A stretch of DNA of 64,000 nt. Origin: Gordionus sp. m RMFG-2023. Lineage: Eukaryota; Nematomorpha; Gordioida; Chordodea; Parachordodidae. The stretch lies in assembly GCF_954871325.1 (NCBI RefSeq), contig NC_088776.1, positions 55,965,301 to 56,029,300 on the forward strand. Reading direction: 5' to 3'. Position 1 is the stretch's first letter. Each line of letters starts with the position of its first letter. The notes beneath the pieces were generated by a model that did not search any database, was not told where the DNA came from, and saw nothing but the letters and a program-made list of their open reading frames with translations. This document shows, piece after piece, positions 50,940-62,641 of the stretch. The position numbers and the translations under genes were made by a program.

Positions 50940-51016
50940 CTTTAACCTGAGGAGGAATATTCGTATTTTTCGTGAAAGGGAAAGCCCTTCTTTACAGGAA
51001 CGACTGATAAGTAATC
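50940..51016 (-). pseudogene. decayed duplicate of the last AP3S exon
   Basis: About 77 bp match the start of the AP3S terminal exon at 51586-51512, sharing words such as AAATA(T/C)GAATATTCCTC and TATCAG, with an AG acceptor in front. Small insertions shift the frame relative to the functional exon, and the downstream half is not recognisable. It lies about 430 bp beyond the AP3S stop codon in the same orientation, so it is a local duplication of host exon sequence that has decayed rather than an alternative exon. Confidence 0.65.
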
Positions 51017-51448
51017 CTAATATTTTAAAAATAATTATTGTACACCAGTATATTTTTGTTTCTTAATCAGATATTCTAAATGTGGATAGTATTTTTTTAA
51101 GCAGATGTAAAATGGCCTGGCATTGATCCCCTAATGAAAATGCTAGCATACCTTTTTTCCCCTTAATAGAATATTATATTTTGGATCCTCGATATTAATT
51201 AAGTTATTTTAAAATGATTTCCACCTTATTATTAGATCTAAAAATAAAACTCAGTTTCTTTAAAGCTTATTAAATTAACTTCTCAATGGTTTTCTATTCA
51301 TTTCAAGCCAAAATTTAATTTAAAAAAATACAAATTGGCAAAATAATATTTTCGTATTACAAAATCATGTTATTTGAGTTAAAGTAATAATGGCATATAA
51401 ATACAATATAATTACTCTTTTTTTTCTCATTATTATATAAAAATAATA

Positions 51449-53619
51449 TTAGTGAAATTTAAGGTTAGAAAGGTTTATGGAAGGTAAGTCTGGCATTTTG
51501 ATGTTTATATTGTCTTTGATCTGCTGAGGAATATTCATATTTTTCATGGAAGAGAGAGCCCTTGCTGGAGCAGCTGATATCCCAGCCTTTTAAAAATAAA
51601 TATTAGTAAATAATTTAGAAATATTTTAAGCTGTCCACTTAATATGATTACATATATTTATATCGTAGTGAGGTATGTTCTGTAAGTAGAACTTCTTAAA
51701 ATTTAATCCATTCTTTCCATTTAGATAAGGGGGGGGGGGTTCACTTTGTTCCCAAAAATTTAGTTTGAAAAGTTTTACCTTTAAATATTTGTTTACAAAT
51801 TTTACTCCTCTTTATACTTGACAAACAATCACAAATAATAATGTAAATCTTATAATATTGAATAAAAAACAACATATGCATAATAATCCAATACAAAAGA
51901 AAGAGTGACTATCAATGAGACTCCCTAATTGCAACAATGACTAAAACTAAATCTAAAAATACAATATTATACGAATGTGAAAAGAACAGTATTTAAATAT
52001 GTTTTTAAGAGTAAAAAGAAAAGAACTGTAATTTTTACTGGATAAAATTTGAGAAACCTTAATCAAGTTAAGATAGTTGCATCTTATTGCATTAAAAGTA
52101 GATAATTACTAGTGTAGTTAAATGGCTCAATTTAAGCTGTCAAATAATGGCATTGTTATTTCGCAAATAAAAATCCAAACACCTGTACCATCTATGAGCA
52201 AGATTTTCAGTTCTTGTCTAATATTTTTGGATAAAATGTTGAGTTTGCTATTTTTAAAATTAGTAATTACAATATTTTTAGCCAGTAAAACTGAGTTTTT
52301 AGCTAAAATCTATCAATTTAGCCTAGGGGTTTTTCTTAAAAATATAACAGCTCAAATTTAAAAGAAATTTAAAAGCTTAAAATTAATGTATTTTCTCCAT
52401 CATGCTCCTGAAGATTTAAGCTAATTGACCAACATTTGACAATTACCAAACACTTTAATTAGGAGTAAGAATAAATAAGTTCAGACTAGTTTAAAATTTT
52501 AAAGGCTGATAGATTATTTCAAAACAAATCATTTTTGCCCATCATAAGGTATGAACTATTAATATTAAAAAGACCAATTTGGGTCGATTTTTAAAAACAG
52601 CCCAATTAAGATTTTAGCCAAAATAATATTGTGTAAACCTCATGATTTAGTAAGAAGCCCACTAAATTGAACAAATTACTTACTATAGTGAATGTCAGTC
52701 AGGTATCAACTAGTTAGATTTGGTTAAAAGATATAGTATATGATGGATCATGGTTCATTCACGTATTTTCAACAACTAACCCTATAATGATTTATGATAT
52801 TTTTTAAACTAATCCATAACTCTTTAAATCAAAAAATTTAAATTTAAAAAATTACATTACCAACCTTACTATAAATATTCAAGAAATGTAGACATAAAAA
52901 ATCTTCACAGTATTAAATATCTCTATTCTAGTCTTAAAATAATTTAAACTAAAGTAAAATAATTAATAATATTTACTAAAAGTGATGAAAATTCATATTA
53001 ACCTCATTTCTTTCTATTTTATTTTGCTCTTCAATTCTGTTAACAATTTCATTCAAATTTGTTTCCAACACTAACCCACCCATGCATATTTCAGATAAAA
53101 TATAATGCACCTTTTATATAATAAAAGTATTGCAATGTTTCTTATATAAACTTTATCCACATGAAATATCAGATCTAATTCACATACATTTTCAAAACAT
53201 TTGTCCAAAGCTTCTACAAAAACCTACATTAATTGTATCAGATTTAATATATTAAAAAACTTGAATCAAATCTAATATGCCCAATTCACTTTCTGATGGA
53301 TCAACACAAAACACAAAATAGAGTGTAGCATAATGTCTATAAATTAATTTGTAATCAGATCCTCCTATTAAACTTTAAAATATTATAAGTATAATATTAG
53401 GTTATAATACCTACCACCCTCTAAAAAATTGCAAACAGTATCATCACGTTTGGAAACTAAATGAAAAGTTTCTTTTATAATTTGTGTCTGCTCTTCCTCT
53501 GTCTTTCATATCATAACAATTATATATTAAAAATTAGAGTAGCTTATTACGTAATATTGAAAGAATTTAGTTAATCTAACTTTTCCGTGATTGTTAAAAA
53601 CCAAAATCGCTTTGATCAT
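51449..53619 (-). CDS. AP3S1: AP-3 complex subunit sigma, 6 exons, complete
   Basis: The small (sigma) subunit of the AP-3 adaptor, which sorts cargo from endosomes to lysosomes and related organelles. Exons are 53619-53551, 53502-53415, 53364-53261, 53223-53152, 53110-53003 and 51586-51449; all introns are GT-AG and phases agree, for 192 aa (human AP3S1 193). Landmarks are MIKAILVFNNHGKVRL, QIIKETFHLVSKRD, KLIYRHYATLYFVFCVD, LDKCFENVCELDLIF, GGLVLETNLNEIV, and in exon 6 AAPARALSSMKNMNIP then MPDLPSI. Introns 1-4 are 48, 50, 37 and 41 nt; intron 5 is 1416 nt and includes a MITE. The exon 2 donor is either at 53414 or three bases earlier; both give a linker shorter than human after FLEGG. Paralogue number (AP3S1 or 2) cannot be told. 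A tRNA gene lies divergently about 310 bp upstream. Confidence 0.95.
52110..52370. mobile_element. degraded MITE in AP3S intron 5
   Basis: The left end TAGTGTAGTTAAATGGCTCA and internal ATCTATGAGCAAGATTTTCAG fit the palindromic MITE family; the right end is unclear near AACAGCTCAAATTTAAAAG. The 79-codon plus-strand frame across it is chance. A further partial arm lies near 52570-52650. Confidence 0.6.
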
Positions 53620-53929
53620 TTAAAAAATAATTATACGGATAATTCCACGACGAATATATCTGTTTTGATTTTGAAGACGATATAATAATAATTTTATGAG
53701 TAAATCTTTAAAATCATCATAATATAGCTAATTATAAATTTTAAAATAATATCATCGAATAATATAAAATTTATTTTTATAAAATTGAATATTTAAAATA
53801 ACGAATCTCTATTAATGATATCCTAACCGTTAAAGAAAGAAAATATTTCTAATTTTAATCGATTATTTTGATTTTTATGCTCCAAATTTTATAAATTATA
53901 TATAAGAAAAAATACCTGCAAATGCATAA

Positions 53930-53950
53930 GTCTCTGTGGCGCAATCGGTC

Positions 53951-53996
<46 letters not shown>

Positions 53997-54003
53997 AGGG
54001 ACG
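53930..54003 (+). tRNA. tRNA-Asn (anticodon GTT)
   Basis: A 74-nt cloverleaf closely resembling the animal nuclear tRNA-Asn. The acceptor stem GTCTCTG pairs with CAGGGAC. The D arm GCGCAATCGGTCAGCGC has an A-box-like sequence. The anticodon loop CTGTTAA carries GTT at 53964-53966. The T arm GGTTCAAGCCC fits the B-box pattern GWTCRANNC. There is no intron and no encoded CCA. It lies divergent to AP3S. Confidence 0.97.
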
Positions 54004-54005
54004 AA

Positions 54006-54012
54006 TTTTTTT
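54006..54012 (+). terminator. RNA polymerase III terminator
   Basis: A run of seven T three bases after the tRNA discriminator base is the expected Pol III stop. Confidence 0.85.
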
Positions 54013-54385
54013 AACAAATTTTTATTCTTTTTTAAATAAAAATCAGTATTCAATATCTTTATTTTTTTCTTTTAAATAATATAATGACACTAAAATGTTA
54101 ATATTCAATAATTTTTTCAAAACTTAAAAATAATAAAATATCTAACTGTAATTTGGTAAGATATGAAATATTTTTTTTCAAAAGAAATTATTTTTTAAAT
54201 TGAAAAAAAAATAAGAATTTATCGAATTAATTTATTTGAATAATAAAATTTAAAAAATAAAAATTTGTTTAGTGTCAGTATAAAATATATATCATGCAAA
54301 AACTTTTTTGAAATTAAAAATAAATTACTGGAAAAGTGTCTAGGAAACCGCTTTAAAAAAAGTGATCCTACTTTTATGCTACATT

Positions 54386-54596
54386 TAGTGTTGTTAAAAG
54401 GCTCCATTTAAGCCGATTTTTAAAAACGGCTAACTCAATATTTTATTCAGATGAATATTACGCTAGTTTAAAGATTTTGCTCATAGAGGGCCCGAAGGTC
54501 TAAACATCTAATAGCGAAATCTCGAGGCTTAGGCAATATTTTTCTGAGTTAATTGTTTTTAAAATTCGGCTAAAAATGAGCCGTTTAACAACACTA
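54386..54596. mobile_element. palindromic hAT-type MITE with 8-bp target duplication
   Basis: A 211-bp element from TAGTGTTGTTAAAAGGCTCC to GCCGTTTAACAACACTA is flanked by the identical octamer GCTACATT (54378-54385 and 54597-54604). The arms GAATATTACGC and CTCGAGGCTTAGGCAATATT mirror each other. It independently confirms the family's ends and target-site length. Confidence 0.9.
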
Positions 54597-55203
54597 GCTA
54601 CATTGATATAGGAGCCCAAATTTTTTTTTTTACAAATATTATTTCAATTTATTAATTAATTAACTATTCACTTAATAGAAAAGCTTAGTATAAAGTCAAA
54701 AGTGATTATAAAATTACAAAATAAGTTATAATTTTCACAATTACATAAGCTTTATGAACGAGGCAAAAAATTCACCCATTTATCAATTAAATCGCATCAT
54801 CTTGTATCATAATTTATATTTAGAATTTAACTTCTTTTTTTTACTTGGATATTTTCATAAGTATATTATTTATTAGAAAATTATTATTACATACTGAAAG
54901 TGAAATGTAACTTTAATTGTTTATACTAGCAATACTGTATAAAGCTAATAGCTAAATAATAAATTAGACGAGTTTAAGATCATCCAAGATCACTTCTTTT
55001 AGGCCACTTTATAACTTAACGTTACTTTTTGTTTAAACTGATATCTATCTCAAGAATTAAATAGAAAGAAAGTAAAATAATATGCCATTTGATTAATGAA
55101 ATGAAGCTGAAAAATACAAAAATTCGATAATAAAAAGTGTAGTTTTATCTCAAAATGTATCATTCAAATGAGTAGGTGTGTTTAATAATTCGTTGATAAT
55201 GAT

Positions 55204-55407
55204 TAGTGTCGTTAAAAACCCGATTCGGGTAGATTTTTAAAAATGGCCCGTTTAAAATTATAACCAAAACAATATTAATCAAGCATAAAGATTTTGCTCA
55301 TAGCTGGCAAAAATTCTTAGACCTCTATTTGCCAAATCTTGATTACATTATATTATTTTAGGTGCCGTTTTAAAAAATGGATCCAAATCGGACTTTTAGT
55401 AACACAA
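55204..55407. mobile_element. diverged MITE with near-perfect target duplication
   Basis: TAGTGTCGTTAAAAACCCG at the left and TTTTAGTAACACAA at the right, flanked by ATAATGAT and GTAATGAT (7 of 8 bases). The inner arms TATTAATCAAGC and CTTGATTACATTATATTA are partly inverted. It is a CCCGATT-type subfamily, also seen near 32.35 kb. Confidence 0.75.
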
Positions 55408-56499
55408 GTAATGATAATATAGATAATTGAAAGATACTACATTTCCCCACATTACAATTGCCTCTGCAGCATTACGCTGATAATGAAGGACGCAGTCTTA
55501 CAAGACAAAATCTTATAATTTCAAAATAATTTTCGCATCCTTAAGACGCAACAAGTCTTTTAGGTTATTTAAATGATATCGTTTAATCTGAATTGTATAC
55601 TCCTATTTTTAATACAGTGACCTTACTTCTAAGTTTACGTGTCATCCCTTCAAATTATTAAGTTGGGGGCTTAACTAATTTAAAAACACCTAAGTAGAGT
55701 TTATGACAATAAGCAAAATATAAAAAAAGTTTTCAGTTGGCATAAAATAATAAAGAGTTTCTAACAATTTAACTCCGATGTAAACGGGCTATATAGGATT
55801 TGTTGATCCCCTTCCTTTAATAATGTGTTAAATTTTGTTTACGTAAATGTATTTTTTAAAACTAAAACATGAAAATAATATGTACAAGTTATATATTTTT
55901 TTTATATATAAAATATTTTGACTAGTAATTTTATAAGAACTTTTTGTATATAAATTAATAGTTAATTACAAATTAATTTCAAAGATTCAATATCTAGAAA
56001 AAAGTATATATACTATTTAATAAAACATTAATTTTAAAAATGAAAATGAAACACATAAAATTATCTTTACTTTAAATAGATAGTGTAATCTGTTAGAAAT
56101 AAAACAAATTGAGGACCCCGCATAATTTTTAATGCCACACTATTGGTCAGATTCATAAATTTATTCTTAAACGCAACCCGTTTGTCCATATCATCGATAA
56201 AAATTTGAATAATATCCAGTTATAACAATTTTGTTCTTAAAATTAAATTTATTTAATAAACCACTTAATGGTTTTTGTTTATAAGGTTTTAATAAACTGT
56301 GAAAATTATTTAAAAATATATTTTAAATTAAAGGTAGGGCTTATAAATACCATCATATCCCCCTATATTTCATGATGATTTTTTTTATTATCATTCATGT
56401 CCTACTTTTTTTATCGTGTCATAACTCTGAAATAGCTGAGATATATATCTATCTTAAAAATAAATTCATTCTCTAGTCGCAAATAGGACATATAAAAAA

Positions 56500-56690
56500 C
56501 TTTTGCTATCAAAAATGTTTGTGCTAGGATTTGTAGAGGCTAAGGTTCTATACAGGAATAGCCCCAAATTAGAAATTGACCCCCTTTTCAATTTGGTTAT
56601 GACATCTGAATGATCTCCATCAAATCTAAAAATACTGATGCAGTTGAGTGAATGCCAATGGCATGTGTATGCTCATTTTTGATGAGTTGC
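56500..56690 (-). mobile_element. small LINE C-terminal scrap
   Basis: A minus-strand frame gives KGGQFLIWGYSCIEP and, after a frameshift, LASTNPSTNIFDS, resembling the W-containing strand and following helix after the RPD motif of the LINE family. Upstream and downstream parts are missing. Confidence 0.5.
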
Positions 56691-57039
56691 AATTGAAGAT
56701 TAAGAGAAGGGATAAAAAATATATATCATAATTTTAGGATCAATATTTCTAGACAATCGTGAATAGTTTAATGTTAGATTTTTGGATATAAATTTTGACA
56801 CTCATCACATTTTGAATTTAAAAATGAGTATCGATTATAAATATTAATATAAGTTTTGACACTCATCACATTTTAAATAATTAAAAAATGAGTGTCGATA
56901 TTTTAATATATTTACTGATTATACCAATATAATGTTATGTAATTAAATATAACAATCACTCTACTGTAAAGTGCGCTGGTAGAGAGTTTAGTGTAGCTAA
57001 AAATTTAATTTAGAGATAAACTGCTGATGTTTTATTAAT

Positions 57040-57279
57040 AAAATCTAACAATCATTATTTTATTTATATATTTGTGTATAGATGATGTGATATCAGCTCA
57101 ATAAATTTTTTAGCTCATTTCGAATTTTAACGATAGAATCCTAAATTAAGCATTATAAAAATATATATAACAAAAATTGTATCTGTATCTAGATAAGCCC
57201 GTAAAAAGGGTATCGATATCTAAATCCACTTTAGATGCTGTATCTAGACCCATTTAAAAAGTCTCTTTTAACAACTCTG
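57040..57279 (+). mobile_element. 3' remnant of a hAT element
   Basis: It matches 62395-62641, the right end of the hAT element at 61363-62641: shared words include GTGATATC, AATAGAATCCTAA-like text, GTATCTGTATCTAG and the terminal TTTTAACAACTCTG. The left end and transposase region are absent. It ends about 130 bp past the PES1 stop codon. Confidence 0.7.
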
Positions 57280-57410
57280 ATAGTTTGTGAAAGATAATCC
57301 AAAAAAAAAAATTATTTGATACTATTTAAAGCGTCACAAGAATTATATTATGTAAGTATAATAAAAATCAAACGTATAATGATATAACTTTTATTTTATA
57401 AAAAAAAGTT

Positions 57411-60400
57411 TCAACATGCTTCAATTTTCTTTTTGTCATTTGTGGCGTTCGTTACCAATTTTTTACGTTTCAGTTTCAATTGTTTAGCCTTTGTAAATGA
57501 AAAAAATATAAATAAATAATTTTTATCAAGTTTCTTTTAAATGAAAAAAAAAATCAGTAAATGATAAAATTTATACCTCTTTCTCCCTGAATTGTTGAAC
57601 CTTCTTCATTTTGTGATAAAGCCTTTTATACTTTTTGCTAAGCATCATTTCCTGAAGTTTCTTCTCTTCCTTCTCAACACCATATGCTTTCTCCGATGTT
57701 TCAGAGCTATTCGCAAGAGTGGAACGGCCATGCTCGCTTCTCATATGTTTTTTACCCATATTTTTTCGAGGTTTCGTGATGTCGTTTATTTCAGCATCAT
57801 CATCTTGTTTATCAGATTTGAGTCTCTTTGATGGCTATCAAAAATAAAAAAAATTTTTTTTTAAAAAAGAGTGCCTTATGGATAAGATAGTGTAATTTGA
57901 ACTTCCTAATCGAAGGCATTTTAATTTAAAAAAAAATATTATAGCAAGTACAGTGGCAGTGTTGGTTATAAAATCAATTTTAAAAAAAGATAATTTAAAA
58001 CTCCAATTATGTCAGCATTTTAAATAAAAAACTGGGATTCGAAAAATAACTATATGTGCCATTGCTAAGTTCTTCATACCTTTTGACAAATGAAAGTATA
58101 AAGAGAATATTTTATAAAAATATTAATACTCGTTCTGGGTTACTGGCCCCTTCTCTGTCTTCAATTGCCTCTGTAACAAATAAATAGTAAGTATTCATTA
58201 AAATTATATAACTCCATTAATAATTTTTTAAAAAAATTAAATTCCCAATCACGAGTTCTGAAAATTTTGGTTAATACTGATTATTCTTATTTATTTATTT
58301 TGCAAAAAAAATATGTTAGTTTTAAAGGAAAGTCATAAAGATAGAAAGAAATGCATATATTTAAATGATTCATCACGTTTTTTATTTGGTCATTGATATA
58401 ATTTAAATTTATTCCATAGTCAGTTTTTTTTTAAAAAATAGGCTTTAAAGGGCAGCCCATACCCTAGAGTTTACACTTGTTTTTTGGTTAATAGTTTAAA
58501 ATTAAAAGAAAAACCTGGTTTAGATTTCAATTTATAGTTGGGACATTCATTCAATCTTAAGACTCCTTAAGATATTGGTTAATTTTGTAAACTAACTAAC
58601 TCTGCATCCACAGTTAGCGCGAATTCGCGGAGCAGCCATGATAAGGTGCACGTAGCTAAAGCAGTGATCAAATCTTAATATCATAGATCTTGCATTATTA
58701 TAGATATCAAGTCAGCCTAGCCTAATATGGGGCTTTATTGTATTTTACAATATAATTTGTTTATATGTAGATTTTTAATTAGTATAAAAAAAATGACCTT
58801 GTCCTTACGCGATTGCCATTCAATTAAAGATTCATTAGAATTCTAAATAACGATATAAAATGCATACAATTCTATTTTTTTAAAATATTTGTTATTTCAT
58901 TTTTAATTTAGAGATCCATATAATCAAAGTTTAAAATTCCGATAAATAATAATTAGTGACATAATTGGTGTTTTTTTTTAAAATTATTATAATGGTATAT
59001 ATATTTTTTTTTATAAGTTCATTATATGTATTTTTATCACGCGCAATAATCTGGTTTGTTAACCTAGACGTATTGGTTTGGCTCAGGATTATAAGACTCA
59101 TAATGAGTCATATTATTTGTATTTTGTAAGAATTATTTTTTATTTCTCGATTTTGTTATTATAAAAAGGCCGTTTCCGGCAAATTTTCATTATTAGTATT
59201 TTTTTTATATTTTAAATCAATAAAAATTATTCGGAAATTGTGTAAAATGGATATTCTCAAAGGCATAACCCAATAATTAGTTTCTTTGATTTATTTTTAA
59301 ACAAGTGTCAGTCACAGACCAATCTGAATATTTATTTTTAAAAAATTGGAATGCCAAGTATTGGTTCTCACCATGGAAATTGGATACAAAAACAAATTTT
59401 TTTTTATTCAATAGATAAGCACATATGATTAAGCTCTATTATTATTTAAAATGTATTTATACTATATTTTTTATATAATAGTAAAGAGTAGTGTTGTTAA
59501 ACGGTTAACTCAATATTTGCCAGAAAAATATTGTCCTAAGCCTAGAGATTTCGTTAATGTATGCCTAGACCTTTGGTCCTTCTATGAGCAAAATCATCAG
59601 GGCTTGCGGAATATCTTTCTGAATTAAATATTGAGTTAGCCGTTTTTAAAAATCGGCTCAAAACGAGCCGTTTAACAACACTAGCAAAGATTCTCACAAA
59701 AAAACATATTTATGCAAAATTTTAAAAAATATTATAAGTTTTGGATGGTTAGAAAAATTATTTTTGGCCAATACGGTATAATACATGCCATTTCATTTAC
59801 TTTTTAAATATTTACTTTACCAATAAAAAATATCGCCGAAATACATGAAATATAATATTTACTATAATAATAATATCACATAAATAAAATTAATAGCATA
59901 TTATCTTAAAAAAAAATTTCTTTATTATTGACATTTTTATCTATTTTCACTATGAAATGTTAAAATCTGAATTTGCATTTATTATCAAAATTGGACAAAA
60001 AGGATTTTAGTGTGAACTTTATTTTGATTATTAGAATCATTAATTAGTAAATCTTTAATTGAATGAATCGATAGGCATAAAATTTTGCATAACTTGACCC
60101 TTGATATCTCCAAAAATATAAGGGATAGGAAAATATGAGGAACTGCTTTAGTACCTTAAGTTAGTATACATGATCACAAAGACTCAGTTATGCCATCAAA
60201 TATATCAATATTTCGTTTAGCACTGAAGGGATTGACTAATTAAAAAAGTAGATAATTAGTTTCAAATATCAAAGTATACCGTATTAATCACCAAAGTTAA
60301 AAAAAATATATAGACCTTCATCATCGCTGATATTGGATGGGTGCATTTCGTAGAAAGGGGATGTGTGAGGTGGTAATTCTTGAGTAGTGGACGGAAAATA

Positions 60401-60891
60401 AGGTTGTACATCGAGGAGTTTTTGAGCGTTGACACAATCGAATACCCATTGGGGTTGGATGTAATACCTATATATTTATAATAACGATATAGTGTGGGGG
60501 TGGAAGGAGAGGGAATAAAAATGATTGCAAAATAAATGTACATGTAGTATATAAAGAAACTCAACCCCTATTTCTGAATTTTTAAAAAAAAAAGATTACT
60601 AAGAAAGAAAGAAAAAATAATATAAAATAGGAACTAAATAATTATGAATAAATGAAAGGATGGAAACAAAAAAAAATGAAATTAAATGGGGGAAAGAAAA
60701 AAATATAATAACGTAGAAAGTAAACCGATAATAAATTAATTTTAAAAAAAATAAACCTATTCCTAAAAATTTTCCTCCCATCCTGATCGTTATTGCGGTC
60801 AACAATTTGATGCGTTATTTTCTCGTTGTTTTGATCGTAAGTAAAGCCTATCCCACAACTATCGGGCCAGGAAACGACGCCTCCAAAAGAT
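57411..60891 (-). CDS. PES1: pescadillo homolog, C-terminal half (5 exons in window)
   Basis: PES1 acts with BOP1 and WDR12 in nucleolar 60S subunit maturation. Minus-strand exons are 60891-60757, 60467-60316, 58170-58130, 57834-57577 and 57488-57411 (stop TGA). Introns are 289, 2145, 295 and 88 nt, all GT-AG and in phase, giving 220 residues after a split codon. The BRCT domain is seen as [46 protein letters not shown] and LPPHTSPF. An acidic linker follows ([13 protein letters not shown]), then a charged C-terminal helix with [18 protein letters not shown]. The acidic segment is shorter than human. The N-terminal pescadillo domain was not found between 60.9 and 64.0 kb and presumably lies beyond the window behind a long intron. 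An unspliced frame runs upstream of 60891 to about 60962 but does not match the family. A MITE sits in the 2145-nt intron. Confidence 0.92.
59489..59683. mobile_element. palindromic MITE in a PES1 intron
   Basis: A 195-bp copy from TAGTGTTGTTAAACGGTTAA to GAGCCGTTTAACAACACTA, with the same inverted arms as the 2.9-kb element. Flanks GTAAAGAG and GCAAAGAT agree at six of eight bases, as expected for an aging target duplication. Confidence 0.88.
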
Positions 60892-60959
60892 CTAAGAAAT
60901 TTTTTAAAAAAATGTAAATGACAATATGGATATTCGCAAACTCTGCCCGTTTTTTTACG

Positions 60960-61180
60960 CATAAGAAGCCCGGGATAGACATCCCCCCTTTTCTGTAGGT
61001 CCTGCCGGTTTGGTGAATATTTCCGAATAAGACCGAAGTTTATATTTGTCAGAGGCCTGATCCGATTGCGAAGGACAAATGGATATTATCCCAGAACGTC
61101 TAATGAAATTGAGAAGGTTTGTGCTAGGACGCTCATAATGACAGTAAAATGTCGAGTAGCTAAGCGATGGCAATTTTTAA
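60960..61180 (-). mobile_element. probable LINE C-terminal fragment
   Basis: A GC-richer minus-strand frame reads [14 protein letters not shown], then [20 protein letters not shown] and CLSRASYA. The spacing recalls the LINE pattern ..RSGI...EP...RPDG..W.KG..LVWD, with the key R-P-D and W residues altered. The match is weaker than for the other copies. It abuts the first PES1 exon seen here and could alternatively be lost gene sequence. Confidence 0.4.
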
Positions 61181-61362
61181 TGGATTCAAAACGCAAATTA
61201 TGAGTTAAATTCATAGCCTCTTTTTAGTGAGATTCTATAGCGCTGCTATAAATACTGATTTTCTTTCTTAGCAATATATCATTCTGTAATATATTTGTAG
61301 ATTAATTTATTATATTCTGGAAAAGCAAATTTTCAATATTAGTTCCGCCGCATACTAATTTG

Positions 61363-62641
61363 CAGAGTTATTAGGAATCTAGATATAAAAATGTGGTATC
61401 TGTATCTAGATAGATTTTTTATTAAAGTATCTGTATCTAGATATTATTTTAAAGGTATCTGTATCTGTTTTTAGATACTTTTTAAGATACATTTTGATAT
61501 ACTTATATTTAACGCTTTTTTATATTATAAATAAAAATACTTGAATGTAAAATTTATTTTATTTCATATGAGCATATAACTTAATATTAATATATATATT
61601 AAAAAATCATATATATGTAAAATATTAAAACTTATATATAAAAAAGAATATATAAATATTATGTCCGAGTTATCAATAACAATCAAATTCTGATATTACA
61701 ATCCATCTCAAGGAATTTGCTATTTTTAATTGCAATGGAATTGGTATTTATTTTATTCTATTAATTATTATATTAATTTTTAAGATTAATATTGATGACG
61801 AAAATGACGACATTCTTCCATGGCCAATTTATAGACCATATTTTAAAATAATAACTCAAAATAAATAAAACAAATCTCTGTTAGTAAAATGTTTGCCACG
61901 TCTACCAAAAAATATGCAAATTTTAGTTAGCATTACCTTAACTTGCAACATTGTAAAACATTTAAGTATAGATACTTTTACAAATTTAATTTTAAATTTT
62001 AGAGAAAACATCAAACACTCCTTAATCCAAATAAAAAAGGGGAAGGAGAAAAATTCTATTAAAATATTGGACTAGGCTCATCGTCCATTGATTTTTGTCC
62101 CAAGGGACCTCAGACTTTAACCCAAACCACTTTAGATGATTTAATAACTGATTTTATTATAGATAGCATTTAGCCATTTTCAATTGCTGAAAATCCTTCA
62201 TTTATAAAAATGATCAAAACATTAGCTCCACAAAAAAAAATAATTTGCCGACAGAAGTGGTTCTTACTGAAATCTAATACTTATTTATAATCATTTAATC
62301 ATATATTATATTATTTTATTAATGATATATATAAATTATTTAAATTAATCATATATTATATTAATATCTAAAAATCATTATTTTAGCTATTTTTTGATAA
62401 ATGTGATATCGAGTCAATAATTTTTTTAGATCATTTCGTGAATTTTCACAATAGAATCCTAATTTAGGTTTATTCAAACCTTATCTAAGAGTATAATAAA
62501 AAATCTGTATATAGATACATTTTAAATTGTATCTGTATTTTAAATTGTATCTGTATTTTAAATTGTATCTGTATCAAGACAACTTTTTAGAAGCTGTATC
62601 TGTATCTAGGTCTATTTAAAAAGTATCTTTTAACAACTCTG
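61363..62641 (+). mobile_element. hAT transposon with exact 8-bp target duplication
   Basis: A 1279-bp element is bounded by the identical octamer CTAATTTG (61355-61362 and 62642-62649). The ends are CAGAGTTATTAGG and CTTTTAACAACTCTG, close inverse matches. The plus-strand interior at about 61780-62270 reads IDDENDDILPWPIYRPYF, a BED-zinc-finger-like stretch ending NIVKHLS, and PFSIAENPSFIKMIKTLAP, the start of ZBED-type hAT transposases. Stops interrupt it and the catalytic and dimerisation regions are deleted, so it is a non-autonomous internal-deletion copy. GTATCTGTATCTAGAT words crowd both subterminal regions, as transposase sites do in hATs. Confidence 0.9.

Larger units (their letters stand above)
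54605..57039. other. intergenic DNA with two mobile-element remnants
   Basis: Apart from the MITE at 55204-55407 and the LINE scrap at about 56500-56690, no gene or RNA was recognised. A direct repeat of GACACTCATCACATTTT occurs twice near 56797 and 56856. Confidence 0.5.

Noticed and set aside
52122-52361. 79-codon plus-strand frame in AP3S intron 5
   Set aside because: It spans a degraded MITE and resembles no protein.
60262-60564. 100-codon minus-strand frame
   Set aside because: The real coding frame here is the PES1 BRCT exon ([10 protein letters not shown]...), which is in a different register.
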